Below, piece after piece: positions 1-6,547 of a stretch of DNA of 9,903 bases (position 1 is the first letter of the stretch; each line of letters starts with the position of its first letter). Below the pieces are notes generated by a model that made no database searches, had not been told where the DNA came from, and saw only the letters and a list, made by a program, of their open reading frames with translations. Source of the DNA: Gemmatimonadales bacterium. GTDB lineage: Bacteria; Gemmatimonadota; Gemmatimonadetes; Gemmatimonadales; GWC2-71-9. Both the position numbers and the translations under genes were made by a program. The stretch spans positions 1 through 9,903 of the forward strand of contig JAUVTI010000064.1 in NCBI GenBank assembly GCA_030601605.1, given 5' to 3'.

Positions 1-374
1 GTCGCGGCTGCGTTGGAGAACTGGTCCTTGAACGTGGCGAAGTCGCCGAACGTGGACTGGATGGCGTCTCCCAGCTTGCCGCCGGGCTCGCCGCCGCTGC
101 CCGGCCCCATCACGGTCCAGAACAGGGAGTGGTTCGCGTGCCCGCCGCCGTTGTTGCGGACGGCCGTGCGGATGCCCTCGGGCACGCTATCGACGCCCTT
201 GATGAGGTCCTCGACGGTCTTGCCCTGGAGGTCGGGGTGCTTCTCCAGAGCTGCGTTCAGCTTGGCTACGTAGCCCGCGTGGTGCTTGCTGTAGTGGATC
301 TCCATCGTGCGCGCATCTATGTGCGGCTCGAGGGCGTCATAAGAGTACGGGAGCTTCGGGAGGTCGTATGCCAT
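1..374 (-). CDS. sodA: Superoxide dismutase (Mn/Fe family), N-terminal part, gene cut by window edge
   Basis: Converts superoxide to oxygen and hydrogen peroxide using a bound Mn or Fe ion. Reading the minus strand from ATG at 374-372 gives 124 residues starting MAYDLPKLPYSYDALEPHID, the classic start of the family and very like E. coli SodA. Two of the four metal ligands are visible: His27 in MEIHYSKHH and His82 in GGGHANHSLFW. The other two (Asp and His of the DVWEHAYY region) lie beyond the left edge. The GGGH form and overall likeness favour Mn or cambialistic use, but the deciding Gln/His position near residue 146 is not in the window. No signal peptide is seen, so the enzyme is probably cytoplasmic. 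A good ribosome site (AGGAG, 388-384) lies 9 nt before the ATG. It is divergent from the histidine kinase gene at 590. Family assignment is near certain; the metal is not. Confidence 0.97.
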   Translation of the reverse strand, partial: MAYDLPKLPYSYDALEPHIDARTMEIHYSKHHAGYVAKLNAALEKHPDLQGKTVEDLIKGVDSVPEGIRTAVRNNGGGHANHSLFWTVMGPGSGGEPGGKLGDAIQSTFGDFATFKDQFSNAAA

Positions 375-395
375 GTTGCGCTACTCCTGATCACG

Positions 396-420
396 TAATT
401 GCTTTGTGGGACAGTAATTA
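396..420. promoter_or_regulatory. Imperfect 25-bp dyad upstream of sodA, candidate operator
   Basis: This is an AT-rich island in GC-rich surroundings, 22-46 bp upstream of the sodA ATG. It begins TAATT (396-400) and ends AATTA (416-420). Comparing it with its own reverse complement, 8 of 12 half-site positions match (outer five, then positions 7, 8 and 10). Such a dyad just upstream of sod could bind a Fur/PerR-like or other redox or metal regulator, or may simply be AT-rich promoter DNA. The same stretch can also be read as a direct repeat of GTAATT (395-400 and 414-419). It does not match a Fur or PerR consensus I can recognise. I found no convincing paired -35/-10 for sodA nearby. Confidence 0.3.
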
Positions 421-553
421 GCCACGGCGAGCTGGGCAACACAAGGGAGAGTGTATAGCGAGGGCGAGGGCTATCCGGACTGCGATAGCGCCAAGGCCGA
501 GCGGTTGGACGCGCAAGATCTCTGACGTGGCGCTCACACGGGGAACGCATGAC

Positions 554-582
554 TTGTAGTGGCGCCAGACCGGCCATACGTT
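554..582 (+). promoter_or_regulatory. Candidate promoter of the kinase operon, possibly giving a leaderless mRNA
   Basis: A -35-like TTGTAG (554-559) and a -10-like TACGTT (577-582, fits TAnnnT) are separated by 17 bp. The kinase ATG starts at 590, 7 nt after the -10, about where transcription would begin. No Shine-Dalgarno sequence lies before this ATG, and an in-frame TAG at 557-559 with no ATG/GTG/TTG between rules out an earlier start. Together these suggest a leaderless transcript. The hexamers are only moderate matches to consensus. Confidence 0.3.
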
Positions 583-589
583 CACGACA

Positions 590-2197
590 ATGACGCACAC
601 AGACAGCGAACCTGCCTCCCGCCCCGACGTGGGCGAGCCGCTCGAAGAGCGCGGGCTGAAAATCCTGGCCGAGGTGGCCGCGTACCTGGCCGCAGGTCTG
701 GGCTCCGAGGAGGTGCTCACCCGGGTGGCCGGCGTCTTGGCGCGCGGCCTGGGAGCGGATCACTGCCGCATCTGGGTGCGCGCCGCCGACGGGACGGTCT
801 ATCGGGCCATCGTGGGCGAGGGGTTCGACACCCCCGGCGACATGCGTGCAGAAGACGTCGCGCGCTGGGTCGCCGGCACCGAGCAGGCGGAGCTCGATGG
901 GGACACCTGGCATCTCCGCCTGCTGCTGGCGTACGAAGGCGAGCGTCTGGGGCTGCTCGAAGCGCGGGTCGCCCAGGGTGAGGGCGCAGCGGCCCTCAGG
1001 GACGTCGTGGCAATCGTCACCAACATCCTCTCTCCCCTCATCGCTTCGTTCGCTCTGTCCGAGGACCTCGCCAGCGAGGTCGCCGCCCGGACCCGTGAGA
1101 CCGAGGCCCAGCGGCGCTTCACCTCGAAGATCATCGACTCGCTTCCGGTCGGACTGTACGTGATCGATCGGGAGTACCGCATTCAGGCCTGGAACCGCAA
1201 GCGTGAGACTGGAACGCGCGGCGTGGACAGGGGCGAGGTGCTCGGACGCACCGTGTTCGAGGTCCTGCACCGCCAGCCCCGCGTGCTCCTCAAGCGCGAG
1301 TTCGACCGCGCCTTCACAACGGGCCAGATGGTGCAGGTGGAGACGGAGTCCACCGCCTCGGGGGAGCTGCGCCACTACCGGGTCACCAAGGTTCCCATGC
1401 GCGTGGACGACGAGGACGTGACTCACGTCATCACGATCGGCGAGGACATCACCGACTGGAAGAAGGTTCAGCAGCAGGTGTCGCACTCCGAGAAGCTGGC
1501 GGCGGTGGGTCAGCTGGCGGCCGGTGTGATGCACGAGATCAACAACCCGCTCGCCACGATCGGAGCGTGTGTGGAGGCGCTGTCGCTGCGGGCCGAAGAT
1601 CTCCCCTTGATGGAGCGGCAGGGCTACGAGGAATACTTCGGCATCATGGAGTCCGAGCTGGGCCGCTGCAAATCGATCGTGGACGGGCTACTGGACTTCT
1701 CGCGGCCCCAGGCGCGGGTGAAGCGCGAGAGCGACGTGAACCAGATCGTTGAGGACGCCCTGTTCCTGGTCAAACACCACGACAAGTTCAAGCGCATCAC
1801 CCTCGAGCGGGACATGGCCGACGAGATGCCCGCCATCCAGGCCAACGTCGAGCAACTCATCCAGGTGTTCCTTGCCCTCATGCTGAACGCGATCGACGCG
1901 ATGGAGGGGAAGGGCGTCATGACCGTGCGAACCCATGTCAATCCGCTGCGGGCCGACGAGGTCGTGATCGCGTTTCAGGACACCGGGATGGGGATCCCCC
2001 GGGAGGATCTGCCGAAGATCTTCGACCCGTTCTACACGACGAAGCTCCCGGGCCACGGCACCGGGCTCGGTCTGTCCATCTGCTACGGCATCGTGCAGGA
2101 GCACGGGGGACGCATATTGGTGGACTCGCAGCTCGGGCAGGGATCCGTGTTCCAGGTGTTCTTGCCGCTTGGCGGCACTGCCGTGGCCCACGCATGA
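590..2197 (+). CDS. Cytoplasmic GAF-PAS sensor histidine kinase (NtrB-like HisKA type)
   Basis: A 535-residue sensor kinase with no membrane segment, so it should sense an intracellular signal and phosphorylate a response regulator. Order of domains: GAF-like region (about 25-150), a helical linker (about 150-178), PAS with PAC tail (about 179-293, starting near SLPVGLYVIDREYRIQAWN), HisKA, then HATPase_c. The phospho-acceptor His315 lies in MHEINNPLATIG, the H-E-I-N-N-P form usual in NtrB-like kinases. ATP-binding motifs are Asn433 (LMLNAIDAM), Asp464 (DTGMGI) and the glycine loop GHGTGLGLS (488-496), so it looks active. ATG 590 is the earliest start after the in-frame stop at 557; no ribosome site precedes it. 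Its stop overlaps the next gene as ATGA, implying translational coupling to the regulator. The signal is unknown; I see no haem or metal ligand set in the GAF or PAS that would name it. Confidence 0.9.
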   Translation: MTHTDSEPASRPDVGEPLEERGLKILAEVAAYLAAGLGSEEVLTRVAGVLARGLGADHCRIWVRAADGTVYRAIVGEGFDTPGDMRAEDVARWVAGTEQAELDGDTWHLRLLLAYEGERLGLLEARVAQGEGAAALRDVVAIVTNILSPLIASFALSEDLASEVAARTRETEAQRRFTSKIIDSLPVGLYVIDREYRIQAWNRKRETGTRGVDRGEVLGRTVFEVLHRQPRVLLKREFDRAFTTGQMVQVETESTASGELRHYRVTKVPMRVDDEDVTHVITIGEDITDWKKVQQQVSHSEKLAAVGQLAAGVMHEINNPLATIGACVEALSLRAEDLPLMERQGYEEYFGIMESELGRCKSIVDGLLDFSRPQARVKRESDVNQIVEDALFLVKHHDKFKRITLERDMADEMPAIQANVEQLIQVFLALMLNAIDAMEGKGVMTVRTHVNPLRADEVVIAFQDTGMGIPREDLPKIFDPFYTTKLPGHGTGLGLSICYGIVQEHGGRILVDSQLGQGSVFQVFLPLGGTAVAHA

Positions 2198-2865
2198 AGG
2201 TCCTCGTCGTCGAGGATGACCGCACGGTTGGGCAGTTCGTCCAGCGCGGGCTCGAGGAGCAGCGCTATCAAGTCGATCTCGTTGGGGAAGGAGGGGAGGG
2301 GCTCGAGCGCGCCTCTCAGACCAGCTACGACGTAATCGTGCTGGACCTGCGGCTCCCGGTGATGTCCGGGATCGAGGTGCTGCGCACGCTCAGGGACCGG
2401 GGCATCGCCACGCCGGTGCTGGTGCTGACCGCGCAGGACGCCGTCGAGTCGAAGGTCCAGGCGCTGCGAACCGGGGCCGACGACTACGTCACCAAGCCCT
2501 TCGCGTTCGAGGAGTTGCTGGCCCGGGTCGAGGCGCTGGGACGCCGCCCCATAGAGATAGTGCCGCCCGTGCTGCAGGTCGCCGATCTGGTGGTGGACAC
2601 CGGCGCGCACGAGGTGCGCCGCGACGACCAGGTAATCGAGCTCACGCCCAAGGAGTACACGGTCCTGGAGTACCTCGCGCGCAATGCCCCCAGGGTAATG
2701 TCCCGCACGCTGATCACCGAGTACGCCTGGGATTACCACTTCGATCCGGGCACCAACATCGTGGACGTCGTCATCAACCGCCTGCGCAAGAAGGTGGACC
2801 ACGGCCACAGTCCCAAGCTGATTCACACCATCCGCGGTGTGGGGTACGCGCTGAAGGCGGAATAG
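2194..2865 (+). CDS. OmpR-family response regulator, CusR/CopR-like subgroup
   Basis: A 223-residue DNA-binding response regulator. The receiver domain (1-117) has the acidic pair Asp8/Asp9, phospho-acceptor Asp51 (IVLDLRLPVMSG), Thr79 (VLTAQD), Tyr98 and Lys101 (GADDYVTKPF), so every switch residue is present. The C-terminal winged helix (about 124-223) shows LTPKEYTVLEYLA, the recognition-helix region TNIVDVVINRLRKKVD, and the ending IHTIRGVGY. The wording AWDYHFDPGTNIVDV resembles heavy-metal regulators of the CusR/CopR/CzcR group, though likeness in this subgroup does not prove a metal signal. Its ATG overlaps the stop of the upstream kinase by 4 bp, and 4 bp separate it from the downstream kinase, so it is sandwiched between two possible partners. 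By family and position the downstream membrane kinase is the more usual partner. Targets are unknown; the direct repeats at 4400-4428 are one candidate site. Confidence 0.95.
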   Translation: MKVLVVEDDRTVGQFVQRGLEEQRYQVDLVGEGGEGLERASQTSYDVIVLDLRLPVMSGIEVLRTLRDRGIATPVLVLTAQDAVESKVQALRTGADDYVTKPFAFEELLARVEALGRRPIEIVPPVLQVADLVVDTGAHEVRRDDQVIELTPKEYTVLEYLARNAPRVMSRTLITEYAWDYHFDPGTNIVDVVINRLRKKVDHGHSPKLIHTIRGVGYALKAE

Positions 2866-2869
2866 ACGG

Positions 2870-4330
2870 ATGCATACCATCCGCGCGCGCCTCGCGGTGG
2901 GTTACGCCATTGCGCTGGGCGCCACTCTCTTCGTATTCGCGGGCATCATCTACATCGCGCAGGGCTCGCAGGCGTTCGCCGAGCTCGACAGCCGGGTCAG
3001 GGTGGAGTCGGATCTGATCGCGGCTATTCTGGGTGAGTCGTTCCGCGCGCGCGAGCGGGTCGTCGTGGCGGATCCGTTGGGCAGACCGGTGCTCACGCCG
3101 GACGTCGCGTCCCTGCTCGAGGGAGTCCCGGGCTACGTGATCGTGGTGGGCCCGGAGCGCGCGTTGCTCCATCTGTCGGCCGAAGCCCGGTCCCTGCCGT
3201 TCGGTTCGGCGCGGGCCCTGATCGACGTGGCCGAGGACTCGGTTGCCGGCGGATTCGGGCTGGTGGATCTCGCGGCGCCCGTTGGACAGGTGCGCTACTT
3301 CGTCCGGCCCATCTCGGAGGCGGGCCCGAACGTGGCGGCCGTGGTCTCGGCGGCGCCGACCTCTGGCTTCGTCGTCAGCCCTCCGCGCCTGCTCACCGCC
3401 ATGCTGTGGACCGTCCCGTTCATTCTCGTCATGTCGCTCGTGATCGGATATCTGCTGGTGGGGCGCACGCTGAAGCCGGTCGACCTCATCGTGGACGAGG
3501 TCGAGGCGATCAGCGACGGCCGCAGTCTGCACCGGCGCCTGGCCGAGCCGACGTCCTATGACGAGCTGGCGCGCCTGACGGTCACCCTGAACGCGATGCT
3601 GTCGCGCCTCGAGAAATCGTTCGGCACGCTGCGTCGCTTCACGGCCGACGCGAGCCACGAGCTCAAGACGCCGCTCACGGTGCTGCGGTCCGGAATCGAG
3701 CGCTCGCTCACGCATCCGACGACGTCGCCGGAGGTGATGGAGACGCTCGAGGAAACGCTGCTCGAGGTGAACCGGATGACTGAGCTGGTGGACTCCCTGT
3801 TGACGCTGGCTCGCGCAGACGAGGGCCGGGCTCCGCTGCACCTCGACGATCTCGACCTGAGCGAGATGCTCGCCGAGCTGGCCGAGACCGCGAGCATTCT
3901 GGGCGAGCAGGCCTCGGTGGACGTCACCGTGGAAGTGCCGCCGGAGCCGGTGCGAATGCACGCTGACCGGGGCCGGCTGCGACAGCTGCTCCAGAACCTG
4001 TTGTCCAACGCCATCAAGTACACGTCCGCCGGCGGCGAGGTCTGGATCGGGTCGGCGCTGGACGACGGAAACGTGGTGTTCACCGTGGGCGATTCGGGAA
4101 TGGGGATCGCGCCCGGCGACCTCGAGCACATCTTCGACCGCTTCTGGCGCGCCGATCCGGCCCGGAGCCGCACCGGGTTACGGCCCGGAGCCGGCCTGGG
4201 GCTCGCCATTTGCAAGTGGACCGCCGAGGCGCACGGCGGATCCATCGAAGTGCAGAGCAAGCCGGGGCGGGGGACCACATTCACGGTTTCCCTGCCCCTG
4301 GGCCTGGACCAGGAACGGCCCCTCCCCTAG
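2870..4330 (+). CDS. Membrane sensor histidine kinase with HAMP domain, CusS-like
   Basis: A 486-residue inner-membrane sensor kinase. Layout: short cytoplasmic start, membrane helix 1 (about 8-30), an extracytoplasmic sensor region of about 140 residues (31-173), membrane helix 2 (about 174-198), HAMP (about 199-250), HisKA with phospho-acceptor His263 (FTADASHELKTPLTVLRSGI), and HATPase_c with Asn380 (NLLSNAIKYT), Asp408 (GDSGMGIA), the F-box-like IFDRFWRAD and glycine loop GAGLGLAIC (440-448). All catalytic motifs look intact. The SHELKTPLT wording and HAMP layout are those of kinases that normally pair with OmpR-type regulators such as CusS/CopS. ATG 2870 follows the regulator's stop by 4 bp and has only a weak ribosome site (GGCGGA), consistent with coupled translation. 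The periplasmic region has no cysteines and shows no obvious metal-binding His or Met cluster, so the metal-sensing role typical of CusS cannot be assumed. Confidence 0.93.
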   Translation: MHTIRARLAVGYAIALGATLFVFAGIIYIAQGSQAFAELDSRVRVESDLIAAILGESFRARERVVVADPLGRPVLTPDVASLLEGVPGYVIVVGPERALLHLSAEARSLPFGSARALIDVAEDSVAGGFGLVDLAAPVGQVRYFVRPISEAGPNVAAVVSAAPTSGFVVSPPRLLTAMLWTVPFILVMSLVIGYLLVGRTLKPVDLIVDEVEAISDGRSLHRRLAEPTSYDELARLTVTLNAMLSRLEKSFGTLRRFTADASHELKTPLTVLRSGIERSLTHPTTSPEVMETLEETLLEVNRMTELVDSLLTLARADEGRAPLHLDDLDLSEMLAELAETASILGEQASVDVTVEVPPEPVRMHADRGRLRQLLQNLLSNAIKYTSAGGEVWIGSALDDGNVVFTVGDSGMGIAPGDLEHIFDRFWRADPARSRTGLRPGAGLGLAICKWTAEAHGGSIEVQSKPGRGTTFTVSLPLGLDQERPLP

Positions 4331-4331
4331 C

Positions 4332-4351
4332 GTCCCCGCCGCCGGCGGGAC
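4332..4351 (+). terminator. Weak hairpin just after the second kinase gene, possible terminator
   Basis: GTCC(4332-4335) pairs with GGAC (4348-4351) and CGCC (4337-4340) with GGCG (4344-4347), leaving one bulged C and a 3-nt loop. It begins one base after the stop codon of the membrane kinase, where a terminator is expected. What follows is CAGTTTGG rather than a U-tract, so it may be a U-poor terminator, a 3' end stabiliser, or chance pairing in GC-rich DNA. Confidence 0.3.
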
Positions 4352-4399
4352 AGTTTGGTGGACGCCGGAAGCAGCGGCCGGGGTCACAGAGCGGTACCC

Positions 4400-4428
4400 G
4401 TAACGTGATTGTTAACGTTTTGTAATCT
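4400..4428. promoter_or_regulatory. AT-rich direct repeats spaced about 11 bp, candidate OmpR/PhoB-type binding site
   Basis: Three similar units start at 4400 (GTAACGTGATT), 4411 (GTTAACGTTTT) and 4422 (GTAATCTTTC). The cores TAAC, TAAC and TAAT begin at 4401, 4414 and 4423, so the spacing is near but not exactly one helical turn. OmpR/PhoB-family dimers usually bind head-to-tail repeats at about this spacing. The patch is conspicuously AT-rich within GC-rich DNA, lies about 50-80 bp upstream of the tonB1 -10-like element, and directly follows an operon encoding an OmpR-family regulator. That makes it a candidate target of that regulator; binding is inference only. Confidence 0.35.
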
Positions 4429-4480
4429 TTCTTGAAGCTCTTGCTCAGTTTGCTGGTAGCCAAGCTTGTGCTCGGCGGTG

Positions 4481-4486
4481 TAGAAT
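4481..4486 (+). promoter_or_regulatory. Candidate -10 element (TAGAAT) of the tonB1-exbB-exbD-exbD operon
   Basis: TAGAAT matches the TATAAT consensus at five of six positions and is preceded by GGTG, the same tetramer that precedes TATAAT upstream of the second tonB-like gene (7037). Transcription would start near 4493, leaving a leader of roughly 28 nt before the GTG at 4521 that includes the ribosome site at 4511. No good -35 hexamer sits 16-18 bp upstream (AGCCAA at 4458-4463), as would suit a promoter needing an activator. Confidence 0.4.
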
Positions 4487-4510
4487 TGTCTCGACGGCCA
4501 ACGTGGACCT

Positions 4511-4515
4511 GGAGG
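4511..4515 (+). promoter_or_regulatory. Ribosome binding site GGAGG that fixes the tonB1 start
   Basis: GGAGG lies 5 nt before GTG 4521, a workable spacing. The longer in-frame alternative, GTG 4503, lies upstream of this site and has no Shine-Dalgarno sequence of its own, so 4521 is preferred. The resulting N-terminus MFDVLVES also fits the family. Confidence 0.65.
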
Positions 4516-4520
4516 TACGC

Positions 4521-5243
4521 GTGTTTGACGTTTTGGTCGAATCGAATCGACGCGGGAAACGGGACTTCAAGGGCACCATCCTGGCTATGCTCACGTCCAC
4601 GGTGGCCCAATTCGTCCTGATCTCAGCCGCGGTGATGGCGACGATGGGCGTGGCCGAGGAAGTGACGTTGATCGACATCGACACCATCATGCTGGTGATG
4701 GACGAGCCCGAGCCGGAAGAAGAGCCGGAACCGGAGGAGGAGCCCCCTCCGATCATCACGTCGCTGAATCCCCCGCCGCGAGGATTCCAGGTTCTCACGG
4801 CCCCGATCGAGATCCCCACAGAGATTCCGCCGGTTGACCTCGAAGAGCGCTTCGATCCGCGCGACTACAGCGGAGTGGGCATCGAGGGCGGCGTGTTCAG
4901 CGGGGTCGAGGGCGGGACCGGCCCGGTCGATCTGGAGCAGGTCTTCGCCGAGTCCGTGGTGGACGAGGTACCCGAGCAAATCTCCTGCCCGCCGGTGCAG
5001 TACCCGCGCATGATGCAGCAGGCCAACATCGAGGGCCAGGTGCTGCTCCAGTTCGTGGTAGAGACGGACGGCCACGTGAAGAGAGAGAGCATCCAGACCC
5101 TCAGCGCGAGCCACCAGGCGTTCGAGCAGCCGGCGCGGGCCCTGATCTCGAAGTGCCTGTTCCGGCCCGGCCGCGTGCGGGGGAAGCCGGTCCGTGTGCT
5201 GGTGCAGCTGCCCATCTTCTTCACGCTTCAGGGCAGAGGCTGA
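4521..5243 (+). CDS. tonB: TonB-like energy transducer (TonB1)
   Basis: An inner-membrane-anchored protein that spans the periplasm and passes energy from the ExbB-ExbD motor to outer-membrane transporters. With start GTG 4521 it has 240 residues: short basic cytoplasmic tail, one membrane helix (about 18-42), an acidic Pro-Glu stretch (61-77, built on repeated EPEPEEE), a linker with two VDLE units and a Gly-rich GVGIEGGVFSG segment, and a TonB C-terminal domain (about 157-237) with YPRMMQQANIEGQVLLQFVV and the ending KPVRVLVQLPIFF. Two cysteines, Cys156 and Cys212, bracket most of that domain and could form a disulfide. In the membrane helix the usual S-x-x-x-H pattern reads S26-T-V-A-Q30, so the His important in E. 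coli TonB (His20) is replaced by Gln. The linker is acidic, not Pro-Lys. It leads an operon with exbB and two exbD genes, supporting the role. Confidence 0.9.
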   Translation: MFDVLVESNRRGKRDFKGTILAMLTSTVAQFVLISAAVMATMGVAEEVTLIDIDTIMLVMDEPEPEEEPEPEEEPPPIITSLNPPPRGFQVLTAPIEIPTEIPPVDLEERFDPRDYSGVGIEGGVFSGVEGGTGPVDLEQVFAESVVDEVPEQISCPPVQYPRMMQQANIEGQVLLQFVVETDGHVKRESIQTLSASHQAFEQPARALISKCLFRPGRVRGKPVRVLVQLPIFFTLQGRG

Positions 5244-5304
5244 CTTTTCTCGATACATAGAGTTGACGGTACGACGCATCTCGTGAGTGGAGGCCCAGTA
5301 GACC

Positions 5305-6045
5305 ATGGAAGTATCACTACTCTTACTTTGGCACGACGCCGGTTGGTTCGCGCGCTTCATCATCTTCATCTTGGGCGTGATGTCCGTGATCTCGTTGGGC
5401 ACCGGAATCCAGAAGTGGTGGCGGTTCCGCAAGGCGCGCAGGGCAACCGCGAAGTTCGCGCCTGAGTTTGCGCGCTACCTGCAGGAGGAGCAGCTCGACC
5501 AGGCGATCGAGCTCGCCGAGGCCGCCAAGGAGTCACACGTGGCCCGGGTGCTCGGTGAGGCGCTGGCCGAGGTGAAGCCGCTGCTGCGCGATCGCGCGAC
5601 GATCACGAGCGGGGACATCAACTCCGCCGAGCGGGCGATCGAGCGACAGATGTTGATCATCCTGTCCGAGCTCAAGCGCGGCCTGGCCATTCTGGCCACG
5701 GTCGGCGCGACGGCTCCGTTTGTGGGGCTGCTTGGCACCACGATGGGCATCGTGAACTCCTTTACGGGCATGGCGACGAGCGGCACCGGCGGCCTGGCTG
5801 CGGTCTCCGCTGGTATCGCCGAGGCGCTGATCACCACCGCGTTTGGTCTGGCCGTCGCGATTCCGGCGGTGTGGCTGTTCAACTACTTCCAGACCAAGGT
5901 GGAGAACATGACGGTGGAGATGACCTACACGTCGAAGGAGATGGTCGACTACCTCATCAAGAGCGTCGGCAGCGAGTTCGGACGGTCGATCTTCACGAAG
6001 GAGTTCCAGGCGCAGCAGGCGGCCTCGGGACCCACCAGCAAGTAG
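5305..6045 (+). CDS. exbB: ExbB/TolQ-family proton channel subunit (ExbB)
   Basis: A 246-residue inner-membrane protein that, with ExbD, uses the proton gradient to drive TonB; E. coli ExbB is nearly the same length. Three membrane segments are evident: about 14-36, about 124-153 and about 168-192, with the usual large cytoplasmic loop (about 40-120) between the first and second. The family signature GATAPFVGLLGTTMGIVNSF covers 134-153, and GIAEALITTAFGLAVAIP lies in the third helix. Thr145, Glu173 and Thr178 sit where E. coli ExbB has the pore residues Thr148, Glu176 and Thr181. ATG 5305 is preceded by TGGAGG at 5288-5293, an 11-nt gap that is slightly long. It lies 61 bp after tonB1. TolQ is a homologous alternative, but adjacent TonB and the absence of tolB or pal favour ExbB. 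Confidence 0.95.
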   Translation: MEVSLLLLWHDAGWFARFIIFILGVMSVISLGTGIQKWWRFRKARRATAKFAPEFARYLQEEQLDQAIELAEAAKESHVARVLGEALAEVKPLLRDRATITSGDINSAERAIERQMLIILSELKRGLAILATVGATAPFVGLLGTTMGIVNSFTGMATSGTGGLAAVSAGIAEALITTAFGLAVAIPAVWLFNYFQTKVENMTVEMTYTSKEMVDYLIKSVGSEFGRSIFTKEFQAQQAASGPTSK

Positions 6046-6080
6046 TCGGCACTCCCAACCCAATGAGGAGTACCTGAGCT

Positions 6081-6545
6081 ATGGGTATGCAGGCAGGCGC
6101 AGGCGGGTCATTAAAGGCCGAGCCCAACGTGGTCCCGATGATCGACATCATGTTGGTGCTGCTGATCATCTTCATGATCGTCACACCGGTCATCACGGCG
6201 GGGTTCCAGGCCGAGATGCCGCTGGGCAAGAACATCGAGTCACGTCCCGATGATCCCGAGGACGTCGTGCTGGGGATCGACCAGGAAGGCACGTTCTACC
6301 TCGATCCCGGCACGGGCCAGATCGGCATCGTTCCCGAGGGCCAGCTCGAGGATGTGCTGCGGCAGGTGTTCGACACCCGGACCAAGGACAAGATCATGTA
6401 CTTCCGCGCGGACAAGTCCCTGCCGTTCGGTCGCATCCAGGACGCGATCGAGACAGCCAGGACCGCGGGGGTGCGCGTGCTCGCCGCCATCACTGAACAG
6501 AAGCGGGCAGAGCGAGCGGGCGTCTTCGGGGGAGGAGGAGACTAA
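6081..6545 (+). CDS. exbD: ExbD/TolR-family biopolymer transport protein (ExbD1)
   Basis: A 154-residue partner of ExbB in the TonB motor. It has a short cytoplasmic tail, one membrane helix (about 17-40) and a periplasmic domain. The hallmark EPNVVPMIDIMLVLLIIFM holds Asp22, which corresponds to the proton-carrying Asp25 of E. coli ExbD. The periplasmic part ends with a charged, glycine-rich tail (about 140-154). GAGGAG at 6065-6070 serves ATG 6081 at a 10-nt distance; an in-frame ATG at 6087 is less well placed. It follows exbB by 35 bp and precedes the second exbD by only 2 bp. The final GGGGD codons double as the ribosome site of that next gene, so the two ExbDs are probably made in linked amounts. 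Confidence 0.95.
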   Translation: MGMQAGAGGSLKAEPNVVPMIDIMLVLLIIFMIVTPVITAGFQAEMPLGKNIESRPDDPEDVVLGIDQEGTFYLDPGTGQIGIVPEGQLEDVLRQVFDTRTKDKIMYFRADKSLPFGRIQDAIETARTAGVRVLAAITEQKRAERAGVFGGGGD

Positions 6546-6547
6546 CT

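Noticed and set aside
317..1534. 405-codon minus-strand open frame spanning the sodA start and the first kinase
   Set aside because: It overlaps the real sodA start in another frame and lies antisense to a kinase with intact motifs; the composition is His/Arg-rich shadow type.
2774..4129. 451-codon minus-strand open frame opposite the membrane kinase
   Set aside because: Antisense to a gene with complete HAMP, HisKA and HATPase motifs; highly charged Arg/His/Gln composition without any recognisable domain.
2194..4330. Calling the regulator and membrane kinase a copper or silver (CusRS) system
   Set aside because: The likeness is to the subgroup only; the sensor region lacks visible metal-ligand clusters and no metal efflux gene is in the window.
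4400..4428. A true Pho box or Fur box
   Set aside because: The repeats do not match the PhoB (CTGTCAT) or Fur (GATAATGATAATCATTATC) consensus; only the spacing is reminiscent of OmpR/PhoB-family sites.
4503..4520. Earlier tonB1 start at GTG 4503
   Set aside because: No Shine-Dalgarno precedes it, while GGAGG lies correctly before GTG 4521, which also gives the family-like MFDVLVES start.
5244..5304. Promoter for exbB from TTGACG at 5263-5268
   Set aside because: No -10-like hexamer lies 16-18 bp downstream (AGTGGA region), and the 61-bp gap fits simple read-through from tonB1.
4623..5432. 269-codon minus-strand open frame opposite tonB1 and the exbB start
   Set aside because: Crosses two well-supported plus-strand genes and their gap; no domain or ribosome site supports it.
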